Below, piece after piece: positions 25,599-34,097 of a DNA stretch of 64,000 bases. The notes under the pieces are model-generated. The model saw only the letters and a list, made by a program, of their open reading frames with translations. It had not been told where the DNA came from and made no database searches. Numbering within the stretch: position 1 is the first letter of the stretch; each line of letters starts with the position of its first letter. This stretch comes from Balneola sp. (GTDB lineage: Bacteria > Bacteroidota > Rhodothermia > Balneolales > Balneolaceae), in contig JAEPPZ010000001.1 in the NCBI GenBank assembly GCA_017640785.1, forward strand, positions 186,001 to 250,000, given 5' to 3'. The translations under genes and the position numbers were made by a program.

Positions 25599-26444
25599 AT
25601 GTTTAAATCCAAACAAGGCAAGAAAGAAATACTTAGCCTTTACGATAAAAAGCTGGAAATCCTCAATCTCGATTTTGAGTACTTAACAGTACAAACCAGT
25701 TTTGGAAAGACCAACATCATAGCTACGGGAGATTCAGAGAACCCGCCGATAATAATTGTTCATGGTTCAAATGGATGTGCCCCTATCGCTCTCGAGACTT
25801 ATTTGAACCTGCATAAAAAGTATAGAGTATTTGCGGTAGATGTACTGGCTCAACCCAATAAAAGTGCCGATACGCGCTTAAGTATGAAAGATGATTCCTA
25901 TGGAAAATGGATGAATGAAATCATCACTGAACTAAAGATTGAATCAGTAACGATGGCAGGATTCTCTTTTGGCGGATTGATCATTCTGAAAACACTGGAA
26001 TATGATGAGAGCAGGATCAAAGAAGTGTACTTATCAGCACCAGCTTATGTCGTAAATGGAAATCCATTGAAAGCCATTTTCAAAGTTTTCATCCCAATGA
26101 AGAGGTATATGAAGACTAAAAAAATAAAGTATGTCGAGAAGTTTCTGTCCCACTTGTTCACCGATCGGGATGAGTTTGCTATCAAATTTCTTTCCAAAGT
26201 CTTTTTAGAATTTGAAATGGACTTTACCCCGGTTCCCTTCATAGATGCTAAGGCAGCCAATGAAATCACAACACCCATTACCATTTTCGCAGCTCAAAAC
26301 GACATTCTGTTTCCCGGAAATAAAATGATAAAACGGGCAGCAAAGATATTTCCATCGCTTAAAAAAAGCACACTTCTTGAACATTCGAAACATGTTCAAA
26401 ACAAAGAACAAAATGAACAGATTGAACAAGAGATCATGAGATAA
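25599..26444 (+). CDS. Alpha/beta hydrolase
   Basis: 281 residues without a signal peptide. Alpha/beta-hydrolase landmarks are IIVHGSNGCAPIALE (oxyanion loop after HG), the nucleophile elbow AGFSFGGL, TIFAAQNDILFPGNK with the acid residue, and LEHSKHV with the catalytic His. The opening KKEILSLYDKKLEILNLDFE and its HGSNG variant resemble esterases of the carboxyl-ester group in Bacteroidota. Substrate unknown. Ten bases separate it from the glycine-zipper gene. Confidence 0.82.
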   Translation: MFKSKQGKKEILSLYDKKLEILNLDFEYLTVQTSFGKTNIIATGDSENPPIIIVHGSNGCAPIALETYLNLHKKYRVFAVDVLAQPNKSADTRLSMKDDSYGKWMNEIITELKIESVTMAGFSFGGLIILKTLEYDESRIKEVYLSAPAYVVNGNPLKAIFKVFIPMKRYMKTKKIKYVEKFLSHLFTDRDEFAIKFLSKVFLEFEMDFTPVPFIDAKAANEITTPITIFAAQNDILFPGNKMIKRAAKIFPSLKKSTLLEHSKHVQNKEQNEQIEQEIMR

Positions 26445-26595
26445 GGCGTGCTAAGTCCATAGTCTTCAAAACGGTGTAACCTTTATATACAATGACCGTT
26501 ATGGTCACTGTCCATGATACTTAAAAGAAGACGTATTGGCTCTCTGACTTGATTAAAAAAACTAAAACCCTGACAGCTTTAATCATTAAAAAAAT

Positions 26596-27189
26596 ATGAA
26601 ATTTCAATTCACAATACTTTTATCTGTAATCATATTTAGTGCTTGTGATAGCCCAAAAAAATCTAACCTTACTCAACAACCGATTCTTGAGGATTATCAA
26701 CTTGGCGAACAATGGGTTTGGAAGTATAAAGGGGTAACTACGGAAGGAGAAGTACGCTCAGACGGTACAGATACAAGAACGATAGTGCGCATGGATGAGG
26801 GTTTAGGCATGACCATTGGTAATGACACTATTCCTCTCGCCGAAATCGTGAAACCGGATGAAAGTGAAACACCAAAATATGACTGGCCATTAGAAGTGGG
26901 TAAAAAGTGGAAATACGAAAATAATTGGACCAGTCAGGATGGTACTACGGGGGCTCAAAATCAAGATGCGGAAGTTTTGTCTTATCAGGAGGAAACAGTA
27001 GAAGCCGGCACATTCATGGCTTATACCATCAAATATACCGGTAAAACTACTAACTCCAGAGGATACAATGCGGATGAAGAGGAAATTTGGTTATATGCTC
27101 CGGAAGTAAAAACCTTTATTAAACTGACTCAGTCTCAAGGTGATTTTTTGTATGTGGAGGAGCTGATCGAATATTCGAAACCAAAATAA
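26596..27189 (+). CDS. Lipoprotein of unknown function
   Basis: 197 residues; lipobox VIIFSAC. The mature part has LGEQWVWKYKGVTTEGE, DWPLEVGKKWKYENNW and TVEAGTFMAYTIKYTGK, and ends IKLTQSQGDFLYVEELIEY plus SKPK. The W-x-Y pattern and the EAGTF-x-AY phrase are typical of small beta-sandwich lipoproteins (DUF3108-like) of Bacteroidota. The C-terminal 33 residues have a close second copy downstream at 28040-28141, which shows that this gene was once duplicated. Confidence 0.75.
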   Translation: MKFQFTILLSVIIFSACDSPKKSNLTQQPILEDYQLGEQWVWKYKGVTTEGEVRSDGTDTRTIVRMDEGLGMTIGNDTIPLAEIVKPDESETPKYDWPLEVGKKWKYENNWTSQDGTTGAQNQDAEVLSYQEETVEAGTFMAYTIKYTGKTTNSRGYNADEEEIWLYAPEVKTFIKLTQSQGDFLYVEELIEYSKPK

Positions 27190-27293
27190 GGAACAAATGC
27201 CAATACCCATGTAAGTGACTATACCGCTATGGTTCACACAGCGCATAAATAGTTATTAGCGCTAATTAAAAAGATGAAAATATTTAAAATTGA

Positions 27294-28034
27294 ATGATAG
27301 AAATGGAAACTAAACACAAGTCATTAACACTAAAGAGGGGAATTCTGGCCATCGTGATCATGTACGCATGTCAACTCCTAGCTGGAATTGCTATCTCTTA
27401 TGGTTTTAAATTCTTTTCACCTACTGATAAAGTTCCTCTCGAAATCTTGGGGCTCACTTCTGCTTTGCTCGGTGGAATTATGATATTGACTTTCTTCTGG
27501 TGGGATATCCATAGATCAGGCCAACCTTTTTATCCAGAGATAGGACTTCAACCAAGTAAGATTAAAAAGAGCAAAGGTCTTTTATTGGTTATAGGTGCAT
27601 TAGCATCAACACACTTTTTAGCGTGGATATATAGATCGGTGATGTTACCTGCCTTAGGTCACGAAGGAATCATTGGGGGCGGCTCCAAAATGTTTAGCTT
27701 CATACAAACAAATGGAGGAGCATTAGAAATGTCTGGTTTTTTACTGCTGGCACTCCTCATCGGACCTATTATGGAAGAGGTAGTATTTAGAGGGTATTTG
27801 CAGTCTTCATTAGCAAAGAAAATACCTGTATGGGCTGCTATATTGATAACTTCGATTGTTTTCACCGTTGGCCATAGTCCCATGATATTATGGCCCATGT
27901 ATTTTTTGTATAGTGTTACCTGGGGTTGGATCTTATTACGTACTGGCTCTTTAAAAATGGCAGTCCTAATTCATATTCTTAGCAACTTGTTTTACGCTAT
28001 TGTAGGTTTTGCAGGATGGAACATTCTTGCTTAA
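27294..28034 (+). CDS. CPBP (CAAX/Abi-type) intramembrane metalloprotease
   Basis: 246 residues with about eight transmembrane helices. Residues 158-168 hold the EExxxR motif (MEEVVFRGYL), followed by FTVGHSP with a conserved His and a third motif ending IHILSNL. The three motifs are complete, so it is probably active in the membrane. ATG at 27294 has an alternative in-frame ATG nine bases later. In bacteria such enzymes cut peptides or membrane proteins and sometimes give self-immunity to bacteriocins; no bacteriocin gene is seen here. The gene lies between a lipoprotein gene and a fragment of a copy of that gene. Confidence 0.87.
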   Translation: MIEMETKHKSLTLKRGILAIVIMYACQLLAGIAISYGFKFFSPTDKVPLEILGLTSALLGGIMILTFFWWDIHRSGQPFYPEIGLQPSKIKKSKGLLLVIGALASTHFLAWIYRSVMLPALGHEGIIGGGSKMFSFIQTNGGALEMSGFLLLALLIGPIMEEVVFRGYLQSSLAKKIPVWAAILITSIVFTVGHSPMILWPMYFLYSVTWGWILLRTGSLKMAVLIHILSNLFYAIVGFAGWNILA

Positions 28035-28039
28035 ATCAA

Positions 28040-28141
28040 ATGGTTTACACTCCTTCTGTAAGAAAATTCATAAAACTCACTCAAAATCAAGGTTATTTTC
28101 TATACGTAGAAGAATTAATCAAATATCCAAAACCAAAATAA
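28040..28141 (+). pseudogene. 33-codon remnant of a duplicated lipoprotein gene
   Basis: The frame from 28040 to TAA 28141 reads MVYTPSVRKFIKLTQNQGYF then LYVEELIKYPKPK. It aligns without gaps to the C-terminus of the lipoprotein ending at 27189 (RKFIKLTQNQGYFLYVEEL against KTFIKLTQSQGDFLYVEEL). Only this tail remains, six bases after the CPBP stop. The coding frame is preserved but there is no signal peptide or N-terminus, so it is treated as the remains of a second gene copy. It may be read through as the end of the CPBP transcript. Confidence 0.8.
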
Positions 28142-28147
28142 TTAATA

Positions 28148-28822
28148 ATGAGTTCATCACATCAATCACTTAAAAAAGATGCCAGAATTACAGGTATCTG
28201 GTATTTGTCCTTAGCAGTTTTCGGAGTATTGGGATTTCTTGTTTTTCATCCCAAAGTGTTTATCACCGGCGACCCTGCTGCAACCCTTCAAAATATCATT
28301 GAAAATGAATCGATTATCCGAACCCGTCTGTTGCTGGAACTAGCGATAGTTTTGTCACAAGTACTTGCTGCTGTTTGGTTTTTTAAATTATTCAGACTCA
28401 TTAATGAATGGGCAGCCTGGTCTTTGGCTATCTGGGGTACCGTTAATGCAGTAGCTATTATGATCAGTGCTATAGCTATGGGGTCGATGATTAATGTTGC
28501 TTCTTCTTCTCTGATGACTGATGAGCAGATCCTGTTAATTTCAGTTTTTCACAACATAATAAGTAATGCCTGGGCTGTTGGAAGTCTATTTTTTGGACTA
28601 TGGCTTATTCCAATGGGACATATCGTTACCCATTCACGCAGAATGCCTGTTTGGTTAGGATATACCCTTATCATCGGTGGCTTTGGTTATATGCTGAGTA
28701 CTTTTTTCCATTATTCAGGAATAGAGTCTTCTTTCACTGAATACCTAACAATTCCTGCTACTGTCGGCGAATTCTGGATGATCGGGTATTTGCTCATTTT
28801 TGGAATACGGCCCAAAGAATAA
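28148..28822 (+). CDS. DUF4386 integral membrane protein
   Basis: 224 residues with six predicted transmembrane helices. The opening KKDARITGIWYLSLAVFGVL, then NESIIRTRLLLELAIVLSQV, and later NAWAVGSLFFGLWLIPMG follow the DUF4386 pattern. No enzymatic residues are recognised and the function of this family is unknown. It begins six bases after the remnant of the duplicated lipoprotein gene and may share the promoter upstream of the CPBP gene. Confidence 0.85.
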   Translation: MSSSHQSLKKDARITGIWYLSLAVFGVLGFLVFHPKVFITGDPAATLQNIIENESIIRTRLLLELAIVLSQVLAAVWFFKLFRLINEWAAWSLAIWGTVNAVAIMISAIAMGSMINVASSSLMTDEQILLISVFHNIISNAWAVGSLFFGLWLIPMGHIVTHSRRMPVWLGYTLIIGGFGYMLSTFFHYSGIESSFTEYLTIPATVGEFWMIGYLLIFGIRPKE

Positions 28823-29025
28823 AGTATTCAAACCTTTGATAGTTTCTAAATTCAGACAATTTACAACAAGCATTTATTCAATATGTACATCTGGAATTCA
28901 ACAACTAATCAAACACCCTTATGCCACGCCTCAAAAATTGATATTAATCTTTACCAAATCCGGCCATACTTTATAAGATCAGACTATAATTGGGGTCGAA
29001 TAATTCTTCTATTCAATCAAGAAAT

Positions 29026-30141
29026 ATGATCTTATCTAAACTCTCACCAAAAACTAGGCGTAATATATCCCGCATTATTCCATTTGGTTTGATCTGGTTA
29101 TTTCTTGGCTGGATTTTTTTAATAAACGATTTATCATTGATCGGTAACCAAGATGTGAATTCAGATTCTGCGATAACTATCTCGGTACCCATATTTATTT
29201 TTGCGAGTCTCGCAGTTTTTTTGGTGGGATTAATAATCGGCACAATGGAGATGATCGTATTTGAAAAACGTTTCACTAACTATAGTTTACCATCAAAAAT
29301 TGCAGCTAAATTCCTGATTTACTCTACCATTTTATTAATGATAATTCTTATCACCTTTCCTATTGCCGGAAGCATTGAACAAGGGGTATCGCCTTTTCAC
29401 CCAACGGTATTGAGTAAAATGGGACGCTTTTTAAGTAGTCTTGTTTTTATGAATACGGCATTGCAGCTTTCCTTTGAATTATTTTTGAGCTTAATCTATG
29501 CCGCTATTAGTGAAAATCTAGGACACAACATTCTTAAAAACTTTTTTACCGGTCGGTATCACACCCCAAAAGTAGAAAAAAGAATTTTCATGTTTTTAGA
29601 TATGAAAAATTCAACCGCTATTGCCGAGAAACTTGGGCATGTAACTTATTTTCAGTTTCTAAGGAAATATTATGAATCACATTCAGATTCAATTATTAAC
29701 CATTTGGGGGAAGTGTATCAGTATGTAGGAGACGAAATTGTGCTTACCTGGGAACTTAAAAAAGGAGTACAAGACAACCATTGGTTGAGATGCTATTTTG
29801 AACTGAAAAAAAACCTAAACGCGCTTAGATCTTCTTTTGAAAAAGAGTTCGGGGTTACACCTGATTTTAGAGCAGGTGTTCATGTGGGAGAAGTTACTAC
29901 TGGAGAAATTGGTGCCTTAAAAAAAGAAATAGTTTACACCGGAGATGTGCTAAACACTGCTGCACGATTACAAAACCTGTGCAAAGAATATTCCGCTGAT
30001 TTAATATTTTCGGAAGATATTAATGGGCTAATTTATAAGCAAAATGAAAACCCCATTAAACCATTAGGCAAGATATTGTTACAGGGAAAATCCAACACAA
30101 CTACTATTTATACTATCGAAAATAGTTTAAACTCTAACTGA
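29026..30141 (+). CDS. Membrane-bound class III adenylate/guanylate cyclase
   Basis: 371 residues from ATG 29026 (MILSKLSPKTRRN); a TTG at 28990 in frame is less likely. Four transmembrane helices fill residues 10-165. The C-terminal cyclase homology domain has both metal-binding Asp residues, Asp192 in MFLDMKNST and Asp236 in YVGDEIVL, the transition-state Asn and Arg in GDVLNTAARL, and RAGVHVGEVTTGEIG. The 44-residue spacing of the two Asp residues is normal, so it should make cAMP or cGMP. No cyclic-nucleotide receptor gene is adjacent. Ends before a bidirectional terminator. Confidence 0.9.
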   Translation: MILSKLSPKTRRNISRIIPFGLIWLFLGWIFLINDLSLIGNQDVNSDSAITISVPIFIFASLAVFLVGLIIGTMEMIVFEKRFTNYSLPSKIAAKFLIYSTILLMIILITFPIAGSIEQGVSPFHPTVLSKMGRFLSSLVFMNTALQLSFELFLSLIYAAISENLGHNILKNFFTGRYHTPKVEKRIFMFLDMKNSTAIAEKLGHVTYFQFLRKYYESHSDSIINHLGEVYQYVGDEIVLTWELKKGVQDNHWLRCYFELKKNLNALRSSFEKEFGVTPDFRAGVHVGEVTTGEIGALKKEIVYTGDVLNTAARLQNLCKEYSADLIFSEDINGLIYKQNENPIKPLGKILLQGKSNTTTIYTIENSLNSN

Positions 30142-30202
30142 AAAACTTGCTAGATTTTTTAGTATAAGCATCATTTGTTTCACAACTGTTTTACTCGAAT
30201 AA

Positions 30203-30248
30203 ATAAAAAAGCTCTAACACTTTATTTATAAAAGTATTAGAGCTTTTT
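30203..30248. terminator. Bidirectional terminator between cyclase and tRNA-Asn
   Basis: AAAAAAGCTCTAACACTTT and AAAGTATTAGAGCTTTTT pair around a short AT loop with one C-A mismatch in the stem. T-runs on both strands let it end the cyclase mRNA and the tRNA transcript. Confidence 0.85.
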
Positions 30249-30253
30249 AAGTG

Positions 30254-30325
30254 CTCCCCGGGTAGGATTTGAACCTACGACCCAGCGATTAACAGTCGCT
30301 TGCTCTGCCCCTGAGCTACCGAGGA
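30254..30325 (-). tRNA. tRNA-Asn (anticodon GTT)
   Basis: On the minus strand the acceptor arm is TCCTCGG paired with CCGGGGA (one T-G pair). The D-arm has GGTAGCTCAGGGGCAGAGC, the anticodon stem GCGACTGTTAATCGC puts GTT (30291-30293) in the loop, and the T-arm is GGGTCGTAGGTTCAAATCC. Discriminator base G; CCA is not encoded. Confidence 0.95.
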
Positions 30326-30392
30326 ATGTTCCCTTGAAGGGGCGACAAATATAAAGAGATTATGGGGTGACTATCAATACTAATTTCGGTTT

Positions 30393-31121
30393 TTAGTAAA
30401 AAACTTTTTCGAGCACTAATGCTTTTGCAGGAGCCGTGAATGATTTCACTTCCGCATCCGGGTTTTCCAACAGTTCAGAAAACTCTGAAACCGTTAATTT
30501 TCCTTTGGCAACCTCTACTATAGTACCTGTAATACGCCTTACCATATTACGCAAAAAACGGTTGGCACTGATTCGATATACCCATCTATCATCAAACTCT
30601 TCGAATGTTGATTTCTGAATTGTACAAAGCGTAGTAAAATTTTCTTCGTTGAATTTTGAGAATCCGGAGAAATCGAACTCCCCGTTTAGCAAAGCTGCGC
30701 ATTCATGTAATTTTGCGCTGTCTAAATCTCCGTTCTGCGACCACCCCAAATGCTCCTGTAACGGAGAGGGATCTTTAAGAATGGTGTATGCGTATTCTCT
30801 GGAAGTTGCATCAAACCGGGCATGGAAATCACTGTGAACTTCCTCTATAGTTTTGATATAGATTTCTTTCCCTGCTAATCCGTTCACTCCGAAAATCAAT
30901 TTCTGAACATCAGCTACATTTTCGAGATCCACATGTGCAACCTGACCTCGAGCATGAACTCCGGCGTCAGTTCTTCCCTGTCCGATCAAATCTACATCGC
31001 GTTGCAAAATCTTTGAAAATGCTTTCTCCAGCTCTCCTTCTACCGTTCGGGCATCTGGTTGAATTTGCCATCCGGAAAATCCGGCTCCATTATATTCTAT
31101 CGTTAGTTTATAGCGAGACAC
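30393..31121 (-). CDS. truA: tRNA pseudouridine(38-40) synthase TruA
   Basis: TruA converts uridine to pseudouridine at positions 38-40 of the tRNA anticodon stem. The catalytic Asp is in GQGRTDAGVHARGQVAHVD; YKLTIEYNGAGFSGWQ near the start and SANRFLRNMVRRITGTIVE near the end are family landmarks. I choose GTG 31121 (VSRYKLTIEYNG), giving 242 residues. An ATG at 31151 in frame would add ten residues encoded mostly by the left arm of an inverted repeat (31128-31144), which suggests that the longer version is an artefact. It follows glgC on the same strand and is separated from it by the repeat. Confidence 0.92.
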   Translation of the reverse strand: MSRYKLTIEYNGAGFSGWQIQPDARTVEGELEKAFSKILQRDVDLIGQGRTDAGVHARGQVAHVDLENVADVQKLIFGVNGLAGKEIYIKTIEEVHSDFHARFDATSREYAYTILKDPSPLQEHLGWSQNGDLDSAKLHECAALLNGEFDFSGFSKFNEENFTTLCTIQKSTFEEFDDRWVYRISANRFLRNMVRRITGTIVEVAKGKLTVSEFSELLENPDAEVKSFTAPAKALVLEKVFY

Positions 31122-31127
31122 GTTTGC

Positions 31128-31253
31128 GAATATTGAATATTGAATTTCCAATAACCAATCTTGAACTGGTACTTATAAATATAATGATTGATAAAACTTT
31201 AATCATGAGATCAAATTCGATATTCAGTATTCCTTGTTCAATATTCAATATTC
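31128..31253. repeat. Interspersed inverted repeat, GAACAAGGAA family (copy 2)
   Basis: Perfect 17-bp arms GAATATTGAATATTGAA (31128-31144) and its complement (31237-31253) flank 92 bases. Read on the minus strand, the inner part after the right arm continues CAAGGAATACTGAATATC, the same order of words as 1537-1630. The right arm overlaps the glgC stop codon. It may fold in the glgC-truA transcript. Confidence 0.7.
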
Positions 31254-32523
31254 AAATAACTGTTCTGTCGGCGATGAATTCTCCTTTTCTGATGATTACA
31301 ATCCCGTCTTTAACGCTGTAATTTTCATGGTCTCCTTCTTCCAGATGATCTCCGCCAACAATTCGCACATCATTTCCGATACATGCGTTTTTATCCACTA
31401 TACAGTTACTGAGGTAGCAACGTTGTCCTATTCCAAACACAGGTCGATCAGCTGAAGCCGCTTCAATGGTTGCCTTATCCTGAAAGTAATCGTTACCCAT
31501 AATAATGGAATTTTCGATCGTCGTTCCTTTCCCTATTCTGGAACGAATACCAATTACAGATCGAACGATCCGGCTTGCTTCAATGATACACCCTTCCGCC
31601 ATAAGTGCATGCTCCAAAGTTGTTCCCATCAGTTTGGATGCCGGAAGCAAACGGGCACGGGTATAAATAAAATTATCATTGTCGTATAAATTGAATTCAG
31701 GAACCGTATCTGCTAATGATAAATTAGCGTCGAAAAATGATTTTATAGTTCCTATATCTGTCCAGTAGCCACCGAATTCATAGCTACTGACACGCAACCC
31801 TTCTTTGAGTGCTTTTGGTATAATTTCTTTTCCGAAATCTGTAGCATCAGGGTTTTCATCAAACAAGTGCTTTAGTGTGTCTTTGTTGAAGATATAGATC
31901 CCCATTGACGCCAGATATTCTTTATTCTGTTCTTTGTATTGCTCCGGTACATCCGACTTCCAATCTCCCAGAACATCTGAATTTGGCTTTTCTATAAAAC
32001 TGTCTATCAATCCCTCTTCATTGGTTTTCATGATTCCGAAACCTGTTGCGTCTTCAGCATTCACCGGGATTGTGGCAATCGTAAGATCAGAATTATTCTC
32101 TTTATGCCTTTGGAGCAGTTTACGATAATCCATTTGGTATAACTGATCCCCGGACAATATCAGAACATGCTCATGCTCATGATTTGACATATGATGAATA
32201 GATTGACGAACCGCATCTGCCGTTCCCTGAAACCAATCCGGATTGGAAGCCGTTTGCTCTGCCGCAAGAATATCAACGAAACCACTACTGAATACATCAA
32301 AGTTGTAGGTGTTTTTGATGTGACGATTCAGTGAGGCTGAGTTAAATTGAGTGAGCACATAAATTCGTCGGATATCCGAATTCAAACAATTTGAGATCGG
32401 AATATCAACCAACCGATATTTACCGCCAATTGGAACGGCAGGTTTAGAACGTTGATCCGTTAGTGGAAATAAACGCGTTCCCCTTCCACCACCTAAAATT
32501 ACTGCCATTACTGAACTTTTCAT
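31252..32523 (-). CDS. glgC: Glucose-1-phosphate adenylyltransferase
   Basis: Makes ADP-glucose from ATP and glucose-1-phosphate for glycogen synthesis. 423 residues from ATG 32523, which overlaps the glgA stop codon by one base (TGATG); an upstream TTG in frame is less likely. The nucleotidyltransferase loop is AVILGGGRGTRLFPLTDQRS, with KPAVPIGGKYRLVDIPISNC next, then HVLILSGDQLYQMDY, a Lys-containing FIEKP, and a left-handed beta-helix C-terminus (GCIIEASRIVRSVIGIRSRI, ENSIIMGNDYFQD). The domain order and length match bacterial GlgC. Translationally coupled to glgA. Confidence 0.95.
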   Translation of the reverse strand: MKSSVMAVILGGGRGTRLFPLTDQRSKPAVPIGGKYRLVDIPISNCLNSDIRRIYVLTQFNSASLNRHIKNTYNFDVFSSGFVDILAAEQTASNPDWFQGTADAVRQSIHHMSNHEHEHVLILSGDQLYQMDYRKLLQRHKENNSDLTIATIPVNAEDATGFGIMKTNEEGLIDSFIEKPNSDVLGDWKSDVPEQYKEQNKEYLASMGIYIFNKDTLKHLFDENPDATDFGKEIIPKALKEGLRVSSYEFGGYWTDIGTIKSFFDANLSLADTVPEFNLYDNDNFIYTRARLLPASKLMGTTLEHALMAEGCIIEASRIVRSVIGIRSRIGKGTTIENSIIMGNDYFQDKATIEAASADRPVFGIGQRCYLSNCIVDKNACIGNDVRIVGGDHLEEGDHENYSVKDGIVIIRKGEFIADRTVI

Positions 32524-33968
32524 CAACCTACCTTCTTGATTAGTTTTCTATAAACATCAATGTATTCTTTAGCAGATCTGTTCCATGAAAAATCCAGTTT
32601 CATGATCTTCGATCTTACCTGACTAAATAAGCTCTGATTTTCGAATAAATCAATAGCTCGATTAATTGCATATTCTGCATTTTCCAGATTAAACTCGTCA
32701 AAGCAAATTCCATAACCGTCTTGCTCACTTATGTCCTTCACAGAATCTTTTAGCCCACCAGTAGCTCTTACTATCGGAATGGTTCCGTAACGCATGGCAA
32801 ACATCTGATTCAGGCCACAAGGCTCAACTCTGGACGGCATCAGAATAAAATCAGACCCGGCATATATTTGATGAGCCAGCTTCTCGTTGTATTCCAAAGT
32901 AGCATCAAAAAATCCTACATGGTCGCTCGACATCCTTTCGAAAATAGCATGAAGTTGGGGATCGCCTGTTCCTAATAATACAAAATTTACTTCCTTCATC
33001 TTTTCCATGAAATGAGCGATCAGATCAGGAAGAAGATCCGCTCCTTTTTCTCTTACCAACCTGCCGATAAATGCTATGGTCGGGAGATCTGGATTGAGAC
33101 CAAACTCATCACAAAGCACTTGCTTATTCTTTGCTTTACCGGATTTTCGGTTTCTGAAAGAAAAATTATAAGCAAGCAACTCATCTTTGGCGGGATCCCA
33201 AACTTCGGTATCGATTCCGTTTACAATGCCTGTGGATTTAGCGGCTTCATTTTTAAACAGATCTTCCAGTCCGTTGCTTTCTGCTCTCAATTCAGTCATA
33301 TAATTTTTGGAAACAGTCGTGATCTGCCAGGCCGTTTTTAGTCCTGCTGCCAGTGAATTCAAGGCACCGTCCCATTCCAGCAAACCAACATTATCAAAAC
33401 TGAAAGCCGGTAACAGTTTGTAGCTCTCCTTATCAAATCTACCCTGATACTCTGCATTATGAACAGTAATTACCGTTGGTATCTGGGATAGTTCTCTGTA
33501 TCGATTACACTCAGAAGTCATAAATGGGATCAATCCGGTATGATGATCATGACAATGAATGATATCAGGTTTCACTGATCTGTTTGAAATCCACTCAAGA
33601 GCAGCGATCTGAAAACTTACAAACCGTTCTTTTTCATCCCAATAAGGCTTACTGCTCCATGGATCTATATAAATTCCCGGCCGATCGAATCTTCCCGGAA
33701 TGCTGACCATATAGATCGGAAAGCCAAATTCATTATCCTTCAAACGCTCAATTGAAAATTCGGTTAGTTCACCCCAAAAATTAAAAGAGCCAGAATAAAC
33801 TTCTTCAAACTCATGATCTTCCACCCAATTAGTTTCGTACTTAGGCATGACCACTTCAGCACACTCCCCTTCCTCATTTAAATACTTTGGAAGTGAACCA
33901 ACAACATCAGCTAGCCCTCCGACTTTAGCAATTGGATAGCATTCTGCACTAATATGAATAATGTTCAT
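32523..33968 (-). CDS. glgA: Glycogen (starch) synthase, ADP-glucose type
   Basis: 481 residues of the GT5 family. It adds glucose from ADP-glucose to the growing alpha-1,4-glucan. The N-terminal KVGGL motif (CYPIAKVGGLADVVGSLPKY) binds ADP-glucose; later SRVEPCGLNQMFAMRYGTIP holds the catalytic Glu and the nucleotide-sugar site. GIVNGIDTEVWDPAKD and FIGRLVREKGADLL are standard landmarks. First gene of glgA-glgC(-truA). No branching enzyme or phosphorylase is in the window. Confidence 0.95.
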   Translation of the reverse strand: MNIIHISAECYPIAKVGGLADVVGSLPKYLNEEGECAEVVMPKYETNWVEDHEFEEVYSGSFNFWGELTEFSIERLKDNEFGFPIYMVSIPGRFDRPGIYIDPWSSKPYWDEKERFVSFQIAALEWISNRSVKPDIIHCHDHHTGLIPFMTSECNRYRELSQIPTVITVHNAEYQGRFDKESYKLLPAFSFDNVGLLEWDGALNSLAAGLKTAWQITTVSKNYMTELRAESNGLEDLFKNEAAKSTGIVNGIDTEVWDPAKDELLAYNFSFRNRKSGKAKNKQVLCDEFGLNPDLPTIAFIGRLVREKGADLLPDLIAHFMEKMKEVNFVLLGTGDPQLHAIFERMSSDHVGFFDATLEYNEKLAHQIYAGSDFILMPSRVEPCGLNQMFAMRYGTIPIVRATGGLKDSVKDISEQDGYGICFDEFNLENAEYAINRAIDLFENQSLFSQVRSKIMKLDFSWNRSAKEYIDVYRKLIKKVG

Positions 33969-34097
33969 TTTTCTGAAACTGATTTGTAATAAATGCGTAC
34001 TTGCTTGCGACTAACAAAACAAGAATCTTTGGGCGCAAGGTAATCAAGAATTACCACACTAAGATTTACTTAAGGTTAAAATTTAAATTTAGGGATT

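Noticed and set aside
26490-27235. Similar CCGYTATGGT-CAC words upstream of the lipoprotein and CPBP genes as a second duplication footprint
   Set aside because: Match covers only about 16 bases with gaps; too short to separate from chance.
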